64,000 nucleotides of DNA from Gemmatimonadota bacterium (GCA_003222115.1 QHUL01000053.1:86497-150496), one strand, 5' to 3'. Counted from the stretch's first letter, positions 8,477-17,224 are shown. Made by a program: numbers and translations. Notes: generated from the sequence alone by a model not told the origin.

Positions 8477-9927
8477 TCCGCCCCGAGCTCGCGCACGATC
8501 GCCCGCTCGTCGAACGGCTGCTTCGCGGCGCCGACGATCTGATAGGTCTCGTGCCCCTTACCGGCGAGCAGAATCGTGTCGCCCGGCCGCGCCAGCTCGA
8601 GCGCGAGCGCGATCGCCTCACGACGGTCGCTGCGGCGGTGGTGAGGCTTCCCCTGCATGCCGGCTTCCAGCTCGTCGAGGATCCGCTCGGGGTCTTCGGT
8701 GCGCGGGTTGTCGGACGTGACGATGGCGACGTCGGCGAGCCGGGCGGCGATCTCGCCCATGGGGGCGCGCTTGCCACGATCGCGGTCGCCGCCCGCGCCG
8801 AACACGAGGATGAGGCGTCCCGCGGTCAGGGCCCGCACGCTCTCGAGCGCGCGCTCCAGCGCGTCGGGCTTGTGGGAGTAGTCTCGCAGGATCGTGCAGG
8901 GGTGCTCGGCGATGCGCTCCATGCGGCCCGGCACCTGCGGCGCGGTGGACAGCCGCTCGGCGATCGCCTCCGCGGGGACGCCCACGCCCCAGGCGCAGGC
9001 CGCCACGCCCAACGCGTTGGTGACGTTGAAGCGGCCGAGCAACGGCAGCTTGACCGGCGCGCTGCCCATCGGCGTGATGAGATCGAAGCGGCTGCCGCTG
9101 GCGTCCGTGGCGACGCGTTTGGCCGTGACGTCGCCGCCTCGCTCCCCGAACGTTACGCGGCGGTGCCGGCGGGGCAGCCGCTGCCACGCGGCATCGTCCG
9201 CGTTGACCACCTCGAGGCCGTCCTCGGCGAGGTAGCCCGCGAGCTTCGCCTTGGCCCGGAAGTACTCCTCCGGCGTCTTGTGGTAGTCCAGGTGCTCGCG
9301 CGTCAGGTTGGTGAAGACCGCGGCGCGAAACACCAGGCCGTCCACTCGTCCCTGGTCGAGGCTGTGGGACGAGACCTCCATCGTGGCGCCGCGCGCGCCA
9401 CGCGCGACCAGCGCGGCGAGCGTCGCCTGGAGGTCGATCGGCCCGGGCGTCGTGAGATTCCCCGCCTCGCTCGGCACTGGCTCGCCCGCGGGGTCGAAGG
9501 CGCCGAGCGTCCCGATCGACCCGGTCGGCTGGAGCGCCGAGAGCACGTGCCGCGCGAGGACGACCGACGTGGTCTTGCCGCTCGTCCCGGTCACGCCGAC
9601 GAGGTCGAGCCTCGCGGCCGGCCGCCCGTACCAGGTCTCGGCGGCGACGGCCGCGGCGCGGCGACCGTCCTGCACGAGCACCTGGGGGACGGCGACGGCC
9701 TGCTCCTCCTCCACCAGCGCCGCGACCGCGCCGCGCGCGGCCGCCGCGGCGACGAAGCGATGGCCGTTCTGGACCGAGCCGCGCACGGCACAGTACAGCA
9801 TCCCCGGCTCGACCTTGCGGCTGTCGGTCGTGAGCCCCGCGATCGCCGGCACGGCGCCGTCGACCGGCGCCCGCACGAGGAGCCCGGCGCGCCGCAGCGC
9901 GTCCACGATCTCGGGGAGGCCGCTCAC
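8473..9927 (-). CDS. murE: UDP-N-acetylmuramoyl-L-alanyl-D-glutamate--2,6-diaminopimelate ligase
   Basis: Mur ligase of 484 residues from the GTG at 9927, which overlaps the ftsI stop as GTGA; no ATG lies near the expected start. The ATP loop GTSGKTTS is present. The substrate motif DNPRTEDP predicts meso-diaminopimelate rather than lysine as third residue, so the organism likely has DAP-type peptidoglycan. The N-terminal motif LTTDSRKVEPG is typical for MurE. Transcribed between ftsI and murF. Confidence 0.95.
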   Translation of the reverse strand: MSGLPEIVDALRRAGLLVRAPVDGAVPAIAGLTTDSRKVEPGMLYCAVRGSVQNGHRFVAAAAARGAVAALVEEEQAVAVPQVLVQDGRRAAAVAAETWYGRPAARLDLVGVTGTSGKTTSVVLARHVLSALQPTGSIGTLGAFDPAGEPVPSEAGNLTTPGPIDLQATLAALVARGARGATMEVSSHSLDQGRVDGLVFRAAVFTNLTREHLDYHKTPEEYFRAKAKLAGYLAEDGLEVVNADDAAWQRLPRRHRRVTFGERGGDVTAKRVATDASGSRFDLITPMGSAPVKLPLLGRFNVTNALGVAACAWGVGVPAEAIAERLSTAPQVPGRMERIAEHPCTILRDYSHKPDALERALESVRALTAGRLILVFGAGGDRDRGKRAPMGEIAARLADVAIVTSDNPRTEDPERILDELEAGMQGKPHHRRSDRREAIALALELARPGDTILLAGKGHETYQIVGAAKQPFDERAIVRELGAE

Positions 9928-11861
9928 GGGCGCGGGGCGGCGAACAGAGTCACCGTGGCCCCGGCCGCGGCCGAGTCGCCCACGGCGGGCCAGGTGTGGT
10001 GCGCCACGCCCCAGCCTTTCAGCGCGACGCGGAAGCCGCGCCGGTGCAGCGCCCGCACCGCCTCCCGCAGCGGGCGACCCGTCACGTCGGGCACGGCCCG
10101 CCGGGCGACGTCGGCCAGGGCGGGCGAACTGTCGGGACGGAACGGCCAGCTCACGACGTACGGCACGACCCCGGGATCGTCGTCGAGCGGCTGGGCGACC
10201 GCTCGCGGCGCCGCGGTGGACAACCGGGCGCGGTCCAGGGCGACGGTGCGCGCCGCCAGCGCCTGCTCCAGCATCGAGCGGGTCACGGGGGCCGCGGTCT
10301 GCGCCGCGAAGTAGCTGCCCTTGCGCGGGTCGTCGATCTTCACAACCAGCACCAGCTGCGGGCGATCCGCGGGGAACAGCGCGGCGAACGACGCCGTGTA
10401 CTGTCCCGGCGCGTAGCGCCCGCCCACCACGCGACGCGCCGTGCCGGTCTTGGCCGCTACCGGGAAGTTCACCAGCGCGGCCTCCGCCCCCGTGCCGCCC
10501 TCCACCACGCCGCGCAGCAGCGTCCGCAGGGCCGCCGCTACCTCGGGGCGTACGACCCGGCGCACCGGCTCGGGGCGGTGGCGGTACGCCACATCCCCGC
10601 CGGGGCCGCGCACATCCCTGATCAGCGTCGGCGAGAGCAGCACGCCGTCGTTCGCGAGGGCGGCGTACGCGACCGCGAGCTGGAGCGGCGTGACCGAGAC
10701 CTCGTAGCCCATCGCGAGGCTCCCGGCGCTCAGGCCGGACCACTCGGCCGGGGGGCGCAGCCGCCCCGTCGCCTCGGCGGGGAACTCGATGCCCGTGAAC
10801 GCGCCGAACCCGAAGTCGCGCAGCATGGCGTACTGTTCAGCGGGCGCGAGCCGGGCCGCGAACTTCACCAGCGCGATGTTGCTCGAGAACCGGATCGCGT
10901 CGGCCAGGGTCAGCACGGGGAGCGGCTCCTCGTCGGTGATGGTGCGACCCCCGAGGCGGTACTTGCCGTCCTCCCCGGACACGCGCTCCGCCGGCGCCAC
11001 CCGCTGGAGGGCGAGCAGCGCCGCCGCCGTGAAGATCTTCGCGACGGAGCCGGGCTCGAAGGTGTCGGTGAAGACGCTGGGGCGCGCGGAGCCGTCGCGC
11101 CGCCGCGACGCGACCGCCAGCACCTCGCCCGTCGCGGGGTCCATCATCACCACGTCCCCGCCGTCCGCGTCCATGCGCCGGATCGCGTCGTCGAGCGCGC
11201 GCTGCGCGATCTCTTGCAGCTCGGCGTCGAGGGTGAGCGCGACGTCCGCGCCGGCGACCGGCTGCGCGATGACGCGCGCCGGCGATTCGTACTCGCGGCC
11301 GGCGCGGTCCTTCAGCACGACGGCCGCGCCGGGCCGACCCGCGAGCAGGCTGTCGAGCGCGCGCTCCAGCCCCGACGCCCCGCGGCCGTCGTCACCCACC
11401 CGGCCGATGACGGGGCGGGCGAGGTCGGGCGCGGGATAGAACCGGTTGAGCACGGGCTCGAGGTGTACGCCGCGGACTGCGCGGAGCGGCTGCACGTCGA
11501 TGACGCTGTAGGGACCAGCGAAGTAGGCGTAGCGCCGGCGCAGGGCGCGCTGCACGTCGGCCGTGGCGAGCCGCAGCCGGCGCGCGATGCGGGGGACATC
11601 CTTCGCGGGGTCGCGCAGCTCGTTGACAGCGACGCCGACGTGATACGTCTCCTGGGTGAGGGCGAGCGGCGTGCCGTGGCGGTCCGTGAGGGCGCCCCGC
11701 CGCGCCGGGAGCGCGACATGCTCGGTGCGCTGCGCCCGCGCCTCCTCCGCCCAGCGGCGCCCCTCGAGCAGCTGCAGCTGCGCCGCACGCCCGGCGATGC
11801 ACACCAGCGCGCCGCCGACCACGACTTCGACCGCGCGCAGCCGCACGGCGAGCTTCGCCAT
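9924..11861 (-). CDS. ftsI: Septal peptidoglycan transpeptidase FtsI (class B PBP) with PASTA domain
   Basis: Class B penicillin-binding protein of 645 residues. The start is the ATG at 11861 (MAKLAVRLRAVEVVVGG), which overlaps the ftsL stop as TGATG. It has one N-terminal membrane helix and a PBP dimerisation region. The transpeptidase domain carries SVAK with the acylated Ser at 272, SSN at 326-328 and KTGT at 471-474. The last 60 residues (PDVTGRPLREAVRALHRRG onward) form one PASTA domain, a fold that binds muropeptides or beta-lactams in other proteins. It cross-links septal glycan made by FtsW. A C-terminal PASTA repeat is known in FtsI/SpoVD-type proteins of several phyla. Confidence 0.94.
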   Translation of the reverse strand: MAKLAVRLRAVEVVVGGALVCIAGRAAQLQLLEGRRWAEEARAQRTEHVALPARRGALTDRHGTPLALTQETYHVGVAVNELRDPAKDVPRIARRLRLATADVQRALRRRYAYFAGPYSVIDVQPLRAVRGVHLEPVLNRFYPAPDLARPVIGRVGDDGRGASGLERALDSLLAGRPGAAVVLKDRAGREYESPARVIAQPVAGADVALTLDAELQEIAQRALDDAIRRMDADGGDVVMMDPATGEVLAVASRRRDGSARPSVFTDTFEPGSVAKIFTAAALLALQRVAPAERVSGEDGKYRLGGRTITDEEPLPVLTLADAIRFSSNIALVKFAARLAPAEQYAMLRDFGFGAFTGIEFPAEATGRLRPPAEWSGLSAGSLAMGYEVSVTPLQLAVAYAALANDGVLLSPTLIRDVRGPGGDVAYRHRPEPVRRVVRPEVAAALRTLLRGVVEGGTGAEAALVNFPVAAKTGTARRVVGGRYAPGQYTASFAALFPADRPQLVLVVKIDDPRKGSYFAAQTAAPVTRSMLEQALAARTVALDRARLSTAAPRAVAQPLDDDPGVVPYVVSWPFRPDSSPALADVARRAVPDVTGRPLREAVRALHRRGFRVALKGWGVAHHTWPAVGDSAAAGATVTLFAAPRP

Positions 11862-12148
11862 CAGCGCGGGTCTCCGGGCGGGAGCGGCAGCAGGATAATC
11901 TCGGAGTCCGACGGCAGGCGGAGCCCGAGCCGCTGGGCGCGCGGCACCAGCACGGCGCGACTCTCGGCTGCGCGCATGCGGCGCTCCAGGTCGGCGCGGT
12001 GGCCCTCGAGATTGGCGCGCCGGGTCCGCAGCTCCGAGAGCTCGCGCGCCATGGCGAGCGACGAGTTGTAGCGCGCGATCACGATCCAGGCGACCGCGAG
12101 GAACGCGATCAGCCACACCGCCAGCCAGTGCCGGCCCTTAAGCCTCAC
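11861..12148 (-). CDS. ftsL: Cell division protein FtsL-like
   Basis: Small bitopic protein of 95 residues: a short basic start, a membrane helix at about residues 8-26, then a heptad-rich stretch (ELSELRTRRANLEGHRADLE) that should form a coiled coil. FtsL sequences are poorly conserved, so the call rests on size, topology and position between rsmH and ftsI. It overlaps the rsmH stop by 11 bases. It would pair with the FtsB-like protein encoded at 54103 and with FtsQ. Confidence 0.85.
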   Translation of the reverse strand: MRLKGRHWLAVWLIAFLAVAWIVIARYNSSLAMARELSELRTRRANLEGHRADLERRMRAAESRAVLVPRAQRLGLRLPSDSEIILLPLPPGDPR

Positions 12149-13061
12149 CGCTCACCTCGAAGGCCCGGAACCGCGCCGTGCGGGCCCGCGGGTTCGCCCG
12201 CAGCTCGTCCGCGGCCGGCCGTTGCGCCTTCTTGGTCAGCACTCGGCCGAGCGCCCGCCCCCGGCACGTGCACACCGGCTGGCGCGGCGGGCACACGCAC
12301 GCCTTGCTCCAGTCGCGGAACGCGTGCTTCACGATGCGGTCCTCGCCCGAATGATAGCTGATCACGCCCAGCCGGCCGCCCGGCTGCAGCGCCGCGCGCA
12401 GCGCCGGGAGCGCCAGCTCGATCTGCTCCAGCTCCTGGTTCACCACGATACGCAGCGCCTGGAAGATGCGCGCGAAGTCGGCCGGGCCGGACCGCGGGCC
12501 CAGCGTTTCGCGGATCGCGTTCACGAGGTCGTCGCTCACGGCGAAGGGGGCGCGCGCCCGGCGCTTCACGATCACGCGCGCCAGACGACGCGCCCGGGGC
12601 GGCGGCGCGTCGGCGTAGTCCGCGAAGCAGCGCGCCAGCCGGTCGGCCGGCCAGCTGTTGAGCAGCTCCGCGGCGGGCACTCCCTGCCCCGGCGTCATGC
12701 GCATGTCGAGGGGCGCTCCCGGCCGGAAGGTGAACCCGCGTTCCGGCGCGTCCAGCTGGTGCGAGGACACGCCGAGATCGAGCAGGATACGATCCGGGCG
12801 GAACGCCGCGATGCTGCCCAGCACCTTGGCCGACGCGAAGGCACCGCTCGCGTAGCGGATGCCGTCCTCGCCAAGCCGCGCGCGGGCCGCGGCGATCGCC
12901 TCCGTGTCGCGGTCCACGGCGAGCACCTGCGCGCCCGCCGCGACGAGCAGCGCGGCGTGGCCCCCACCGCCCAGCGTCGCGTCCACGGCCCGGCGGCTCC
13001 CCTCCGCCCACGCCCGCACGACGTCCGCGAGCACGGACTTGTGATATGTGGACGTCACCAC
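12138..13061 (-). CDS. rsmH: 16S rRNA (cytosine-1402 N4)-methyltransferase RsmH (MraW)
   Basis: SAM-dependent methyltransferase of about 307 residues modifying C1402 of 16S rRNA. The N-terminal TSTYHKSVLADVV and the SAM motif DATLGGGGHA are typical. Two adjacent GTG codons (13061 and 13058) are possible starts, with GGGAG just upstream. A longer reading from an ATG at 13117 would place the intrinsic terminator of tRNA-Asp inside the coding region, so I reject it. rsmH is the first gene of the dcw run here; mraZ, usually just upstream, is absent. No clear promoter is seen between the terminator and the start. Confidence 0.92.
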   Translation of the reverse strand: MVTSTYHKSVLADVVRAWAEGSRRAVDATLGGGGHAALLVAAGAQVLAVDRDTEAIAAARARLGEDGIRYASGAFASAKVLGSIAAFRPDRILLDLGVSSHQLDAPERGFTFRPGAPLDMRMTPGQGVPAAELLNSWPADRLARCFADYADAPPPRARRLARVIVKRRARAPFAVSDDLVNAIRETLGPRSGPADFARIFQALRIVVNQELEQIELALPALRAALQPGGRLGVISYHSGEDRIVKHAFRDWSKACVCPPRQPVCTCRGRALGRVLTKKAQRPAADELRANPRARTARFRAFEVSGEA

Positions 13062-13067
13062 GCTCCC

Positions 13068-13107
13068 GGAAAAAGCGAAAGCCCCGCCTGCCGTGGCAGA
13101 CGGGGCT
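13068..13107 (-). terminator. Intrinsic terminator after tRNA-Asp, 7 bases before rsmH
   Basis: On the minus strand a 13-bp stem (13107-13095 with 13092-13080, one G-U pair) is followed by TTTCGCTTTTT. It lies 31 bases after the tRNA-Asp 3' end, and its T-tract ends only 8 bases before the rsmH start codon. It may also act as an attenuator for the dcw cluster. Confidence 0.8.
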
Positions 13108-13137
13108 CGGTGCGTCATCCCGCGACGCGGGTCCAGG

Positions 13138-13211
13138 CGGGGCTGACGGGGCTCGAACCCGCGACCTCCGGTGTGACAGACCGGCACTCTAACCAGCTGA
13201 GCTACAGCCCC
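13138..13211 (-). tRNA. tRNA-Asp (GTC)
   Basis: 74-nt cloverleaf without encoded CCA. The acceptor stem GGGGCTG pairs with CAGCCCC. The anticodon stem CCGGT/ACCGG encloses loop CTGTCAC with anticodon GTC, and the T-loop is TTCGAAC. It has its own promoter upstream and an intrinsic terminator downstream. Confidence 0.96.
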
Positions 13212-13228
13212 CTGCGACGGAGCGCTGC

Positions 13229-13257
13229 AATATAGAGGCGCGCCGGAGCCAATTCAA
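13229..13257 (-). promoter_or_regulatory. Promoter of tRNA-Asp
   Basis: Minus strand TTGAAT (13257-13252), 17-base spacer, TATATT (13234-13229); the tRNA begins 17 bases after the -10. It is one of the best sigma70-like matches in the window. Confidence 0.75.
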
Positions 13258-13260
13258 CGC

Positions 13261-15153
13261 CTAGAAGTTCCGGCACTTGAACGCCTGCTTCACCTTCGGC
13301 ATCTGGTCCTCGAACCGCCCCAGGTTCTGCAACATGGCGTTCATCGTCGGCGCGTGGACCCGGGAGCCCAGGATCAGCGCTTCCTTGGTGCGGGCGATCC
13401 GGTCGTGCACCGCCTTCGCGTCCGCGCAGCTCTTCGATTTCACCATCTCACCGTACGGCGTTGAGAGCGTCGCGACCGACGCGAGACCGTACCAGAAGCT
13501 CGCCTGCACGCGGATCTGTTGACGCGGGCCGAGCGTGTCCGCCGGCGTGCTGGGGCTCACCAGCTGCAGCGTCTGGTCAAGCCAGGGATAGGCGCGGTCG
13601 TAGGCGCCCGCCTGTGCTACCTTCGAGCCACCCTGTAACAGGATGACCGCCGCGTTCAACTTGAGGGTCCCGTTCTCGGAGACACGCGCTTGGTATGCCC
13701 GCGCCGTGTCCACCCGGCCGCCACCTCGGACGATCGCCAGCGAGTCCCTCTTGAGCGCGGAGTCTGACAGGGCGAGCGCGCGGGTCACGTAGACTCTCGC
13801 AGTGTCGAGAGGCTCGACGAACGCGCGACGGAGCGCCAGCAGCCCGACCGTGTCCTTCGCTGTCTGGAGTTGGCGTGCTTTGGCGGTATCGTACACTGCT
13901 GCCGCCAGGGCCGCCTGCCCCACCGCCAGGTAGCTCGGCAGGTCGTTCGGATCGATGGCGATGACGTTCTTGTACGCCCATGCTGATGAGTCGGTCCTCC
14001 CGACCATCGCGTACGCGGCGCCGAGCGCCTTCCAGAAGGCCCCCGATTTCGCGAAGTGCCGGGCCGCAGCCCTACTGAAGAACAGCAGCCTCCCGGTGTC
14101 CGGCAGGGATTGCGCCGCCCCGATCGCGGCCTTGAGGAAGCTCGAGTCGGCGAGCACCGAGCTGTCGGCCTGCACCTTGGCGGTGAACCCATCGAGCACG
14201 CAGCGCCACAGCTCTCCTTCGATGCACACCCGACTCTTCATGTCGCTGAGCCGCTGCTCGCCGGGAGCGCGCGCCAGGCCTTCGTCGAGGATCTGGACGG
14301 CCCGCGGGTACTGCTTGTGCTGCCGCAGCAGCTCCGCGATGCCGAGCCGCAGGTTGGTGTTGTGGGGCTCACCCGCGAGCTCGTGGACGAACGCGTCGAT
14401 CGCTTTCAGCGTGTCGCCCTTCATCTGCCAGAAATGGGCGACGTTCTCCCAAGCCGTCGCGTTCAGCGAATCACCCTTCGTGGCCCGCTCGGCCGCCGCC
14501 AACTGGCTGTCGATCGGCATCCGTTGGGCCTCGTAGATCGTGCCGATGCACAGATGCGCCGCCGTGAGATTCGGCTCGATCTGGAGCGCCTTGCGCGCCG
14601 ACTCGAGTGCCTGCGACAGCTGGCCCTTCTGGCGCCGGTCGTTGCACTCGCGCGCCAGCTCGCCCGCGCGGATGATGGCGTTGAGCCGCTGCGCCACCTG
14701 CTCGGCCAGCGCCGTGGTCGTCCCCGGGTTCGCCGTCGACGCTGTGATGAGGAAGGCATAGCCGGAAGAGCCGATGTCCACGATGCGCACGCGGGCCGTC
14801 ATCGTGCCGCCCGCGCGCTCGAACGTGCCGGCGTTGTACGCGTTGACGTTGAGGAAGCGCGCGAGCAGCGAGGCTTGCGACGGGTCCAGCAGCACGTCGC
14901 ACGTGAAGTCAGACGCCTTCAGCGCTTCGCACAGCTTCGCTTTCGGCACCACGTAGGCCTTATAGCGGGCCGACGCCCCCACCTTCTCCCGCACGGCGTC
15001 CATCAGCGCGATGCTCGCCGCGGAATCGGCGGGCGTCTTCGCCTGCAGCGGCAGGAGCAGCAGCTTGGTCGTCGGCTGTGGAGTCGTGAGCTGCGCCGAC
15101 GCGCTGCCAGCCGCGGCGGCCAGCAAGCCGGCCACCAGTCGTAAGCTTCTCAC
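13261..15153 (-). CDS. Exported TPR protein of unknown function
   Basis: Protein of 630 residues from a GTG preceded by GGAGG at 9 bases. The N-terminus MRSLRLVAGLLAAAAGSASA is a signal peptide with an ASA cleavage site. The next region (about 25-165, TTKLLLLPLQAKTPADSAAS) resembles the N-terminal domain of proteins that compute a score from periplasmic factors, but I cannot name the family. From about 170 to 480 there are tetratricopeptide-like helical repeats (ALESARKALQIEPNLTAAHL, KAIDAFVHELAGEPHNTNLR). Two or more cysteines near the N-terminal domain and CRNF at the end could form disulfides. It lies alone between two tRNA genes. A periplasmic scaffold role is inference only. Confidence 0.8.
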   Translation of the reverse strand: MRSLRLVAGLLAAAAGSASAQLTTPQPTTKLLLLPLQAKTPADSAASIALMDAVREKVGASARYKAYVVPKAKLCEALKASDFTCDVLLDPSQASLLARFLNVNAYNAGTFERAGGTMTARVRIVDIGSSGYAFLITASTANPGTTTALAEQVAQRLNAIIRAGELARECNDRRQKGQLSQALESARKALQIEPNLTAAHLCIGTIYEAQRMPIDSQLAAAERATKGDSLNATAWENVAHFWQMKGDTLKAIDAFVHELAGEPHNTNLRLGIAELLRQHKQYPRAVQILDEGLARAPGEQRLSDMKSRVCIEGELWRCVLDGFTAKVQADSSVLADSSFLKAAIGAAQSLPDTGRLLFFSRAAARHFAKSGAFWKALGAAYAMVGRTDSSAWAYKNVIAIDPNDLPSYLAVGQAALAAAVYDTAKARQLQTAKDTVGLLALRRAFVEPLDTARVYVTRALALSDSALKRDSLAIVRGGGRVDTARAYQARVSENGTLKLNAAVILLQGGSKVAQAGAYDRAYPWLDQTLQLVSPSTPADTLGPRQQIRVQASFWYGLASVATLSTPYGEMVKSKSCADAKAVHDRIARTKEALILGSRVHAPTMNAMLQNLGRFEDQMPKVKQAFKCRNF

Positions 15154-15188
15154 GCGCGCAGGCCTCCGTTGCAGCCTGATACCCCGAA

Positions 15189-15262
15189 TGGGCGAAGAGG
15201 GATTCGAACCCCCGACTTCCTGCGTGTAAGGCAGGCGCTCTGAACCGCTGAGCTATTCGCCC
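15189..15262 (-). tRNA. tRNA-Val (TAC)
   Basis: 74-nt cloverleaf without encoded CCA. The acceptor GGGCGAA pairs with TTCGCCC, and discriminator A follows. Anticodon stem CCTGC/GCAGG with loop CTTACAC gives anticodon TAC. It starts 17 bases after the DUF3098 gene and is probably co-transcribed with it. Confidence 0.96.
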
Positions 15263-15278
15263 GTCCCACGGCGGGTCG

Positions 15279-15464
15279 CTACAGGGCCAGGCCTACGGGG
15301 AAGAAGACGCAGTAGCCGAGCACCAGCAGAATCGGGGCCGCGGTGGTCGAGCCACGCGACAACAGCCAGTAGCCGGCCGCGAGCGAGACGACCGCCGCAG
15401 CGAGGAAGATGTAGTTCTTGGGCCCGAAATGCAGGCGCGACGGCGCGATACTCTGGTCGGGCAT
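15279..15464 (-). CDS. Small two-helix membrane protein, DUF3098-like
   Basis: 61-residue protein with a short polar N-terminus, then FGPKNYIFLAAAVVSLAAGY and a second hydrophobic segment (ILLVLGYCVFFPVGLAL). The FGxKNY opening followed by two membrane helices matches small DUF3098-type proteins known from Bacteroidetes and relatives; function is unknown. There is no Shine-Dalgarno sequence. A strong promoter ends 9 bases before the ATG, so the mRNA is likely leaderless or nearly so. tRNA-Val follows directly. Confidence 0.75.
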   Translation of the reverse strand: MPDQSIAPSRLHFGPKNYIFLAAAVVSLAAGYWLLSRGSTTAAPILLVLGYCVFFPVGLAL

Positions 15465-15475
15465 GAGCGCGCCAG

Positions 15476-15504
15476 AGTTTACCCGGCAATCCCAACCTCG
15501 TCAA
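15476..15504 (-). promoter_or_regulatory. Promoter of the DUF3098 gene and tRNA-Val
   Basis: Minus strand TTGACG (15504-15499), 17-base spacer, TAAACT (15481-15476), with the -10 ending 11 bases from the ATG first base. It overlaps the last codons of the peptidase MA-like gene. Confidence 0.7.
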
Positions 15505-16412
15505 GCAGTTGGACCTCCCTCGCCCGGCACGGTCCAGCCCTCGTCCAAGAGCGCGCGCCGCACCCGGTCGCGGCGGCGCCGCAGCACCACGAGCCACACC
15601 ATCAGCGATCCCGTGACGGCCCAAAACAGCCCCACCGCCCCGGCCCAGGACAGCCAGCCGTAGCGGGACCGGACGTCCCGCTGCCACCGCTCCGCGAAGT
15701 CTCCCTCCGTCACCTGGTAGGTCGCCCGCAGGGCCGCGTCGAAGCTCGGATCCCGGGCGAGACGGTCGATCAGGGGCCCGAGTCCTTGCGGGCCGCCCCA
15801 GCGCGCCAGCAACAGCACCGCCGTCGTGGCCAGCGCGTAGGCGGTGGTCGCGTCGGAGCCGTCGGAGCGGAGGGCCCGGTCCACCTCGTCCAGATCGAGC
15901 GGTGCACCGCGCGCCACCTGCCAGTTGAGGCGGAGCGCGTCGAGACGGTCCCACTCCGCGGCCGCGACGGCGGCGTAGCCTTCCTCGAACCACAGCGGCA
16001 GGCGGCGACCAACCCGCCAGCGCAGCGCGAGGTGGGCGAGCTCGTGCCGGAGCGCGGCTTCAAGGTGGTCGGCCGGTCCGACGGACAGCAAGACGACGGT
16101 CCTGGCCTCCGGGAACGCCGCGCCTTCGCTCCAACGCGGCAGACGGCCCCTGGTGAGCGAGTCGAAGCGGGCGCGATCGGGGGCGAGCAGCAAGCGGATC
16201 GGGCGGTCGGCGAGCGGGCCTATGCCCGGAAACGGCGCGGCGCGGTCGGCGGCCTCCGCGAGCGCGACCGCAAGCGTGAGCTGCGCGGGCCACGCCACCG
16301 CCGTGACGCGCCCGACCTGTACGGCCTCGGGGCCCTGCACGAGCAGGGCGAGGAGCGCTAGGTGCGCGGCGGCTCCCCTCCCTGCAGCACGACCTGCAGG
16401 GTGTCCTGACAT
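15501..16412 (-). CDS. Peptidase MA-like metalloprotease, membrane anchored
   Basis: 303-residue protein. The motif HELAH (residues 123-127) followed by LWFEEGYA (Glu 143/144) is the zinc site of gluzincin-type peptidase MA-like proteins: two His from HExxH and a downstream Glu. The N-terminus has an Ala/Leu-rich stretch (about 14-27) that may be a signal segment. A membrane helix lies at about 252-275, followed by a basic tail. The active domain would face the periplasm; substrate is unknown. The ATG lies 55 bases inside the preceding TPR gene, a longer overlap than its neighbours; the true start could be a later GTG, but that would lose the hydrophobic N-terminus. Confidence 0.78.
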   Translation of the reverse strand: MSGHPAGRAAGRGAAAHLALLALLVQGPEAVQVGRVTAVAWPAQLTLAVALAEAADRAAPFPGIGPLADRPIRLLLAPDRARFDSLTRGRLPRWSEGAAFPEARTVVLLSVGPADHLEAALRHELAHLALRWRVGRRLPLWFEEGYAAVAAAEWDRLDALRLNWQVARGAPLDLDEVDRALRSDGSDATTAYALATTAVLLLARWGGPQGLGPLIDRLARDPSFDAALRATYQVTEGDFAERWQRDVRSRYGWLSWAGAVGLFWAVTGSLMVWLVVLRRRRDRVRRALLDEGWTVPGEGGPTA

Positions 16413-17224
16413 TTCTTGCCCCAGGGGTTGAACTTGTTCGCCTTGAACCCGTCCTCCCAGACCTGCTGCGCCTGGGCGGCTTCGCCCCCGAACCAGTAGG
16501 CGCGGCCCAGCTCGTAGTAGGCCTCGATCAGGTTGGGCCCGAGCTTGAGCGTCTTCTGGAAGAAAGTCTGCGCGTCCTCGTACATCTCGCGCTGCAGGTA
16601 GACCAGGCCGAGGTAGAAATGCGCGTACAGCGTGGCCTTCTTGTCGTTGTCGAGGCGGATCGCCTTGGAGAGGTGCTCGATCGCTTCCCCGAAGATGCGC
16701 TTCTTCAGGCAGATGTAGCCGACGTTGATGCGCGCCAGCGAGTTCGCCGGCTCCTTCATCAAGACCTTCTGGAAGGTCTGGAGCGCCTCGTCGTAGTCCT
16801 CGTGCAGCATCTGCGCCCAGCCGAGCAGGGATTCGCCCTGGGTCTCACCGGGGGCGAGCTGCAGCGCCTTCTGCAGCGATTGGATCGCGCCCGCGTAGTC
16901 GCCGAGCGAGATCAGGCTCCACCCCTTCTCGATGAACGTCGACGCGCCGATGTGGTCGGCGTGCAGGGCGGGCCGCGACCCGGTGAACTCGGGCGCCGAC
17001 GCTTCCGCCGTGGAGGCGGCGACCTGCTTGTAGCGGTCCACCAGCTTGCGAATGTCCTCCCTGAGCTCGCCCAGCTCGGCGATCAGGGCGTCCACCTGCT
17101 TGAAGTAGGCGATGATCTCGCGCTTCACCGCCTCGCGCTCGGCGGCCCCCGCGACGCTGCCGAGCTTGCGCGCGATGGCGTCGTAGTCGGCCCGCAGGGC
17201 GCGGATCGGGCTCTCGGTGGTCAC
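16358..17224 (-). CDS. Cytoplasmic TPR protein at the end of the chemosensory cluster
   Basis: 288 residues from the GTG at 17224, overlapping the cheW stop as GTGA. Residues 1-75 are charged and helical (REIIAYFKQVDALIAELGEL), likely a coiled coil. From about 100 onward there are five to six TPR units (IEKGWSLISLGDYAGAIQSL, AHFYLGLVYLQREMYEDAQ). No enzyme motif is present. Translational coupling to cheW suggests an adaptor role in the chemosensory complex; this is inference. Its closest architecture in the window is the other TPR proteins of the locus. Confidence 0.82.
   Translation of the reverse strand: MTTESPIRALRADYDAIARKLGSVAGAAEREAVKREIIAYFKQVDALIAELGELREDIRKLVDRYKQVAASTAEASAPEFTGSRPALHADHIGASTFIEKGWSLISLGDYAGAIQSLQKALQLAPGETQGESLLGWAQMLHEDYDEALQTFQKVLMKEPANSLARINVGYICLKKRIFGEAIEHLSKAIRLDNDKKATLYAHFYLGLVYLQREMYEDAQTFFQKTLKLGPNLIEAYYELGRAYWFGGEAAQAQQVWEDGFKANKFNPWGKKCQDTLQVVLQGGEPPRT

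Noticed and set aside
4641..8777. 1378-codon open frame on the minus strand
   Set aside because: Only its last 449 codons are murD. The rest runs out of frame through mraY and murF/murE and reads as Arg/Ala/Gly-rich sequence, a product of high GC content.
12138..13187. Longer RsmH starting at 13187 or 13117
   Set aside because: These starts lie in the tRNA-Asp gene or before its terminator, which would put the terminator stem inside the coding region.
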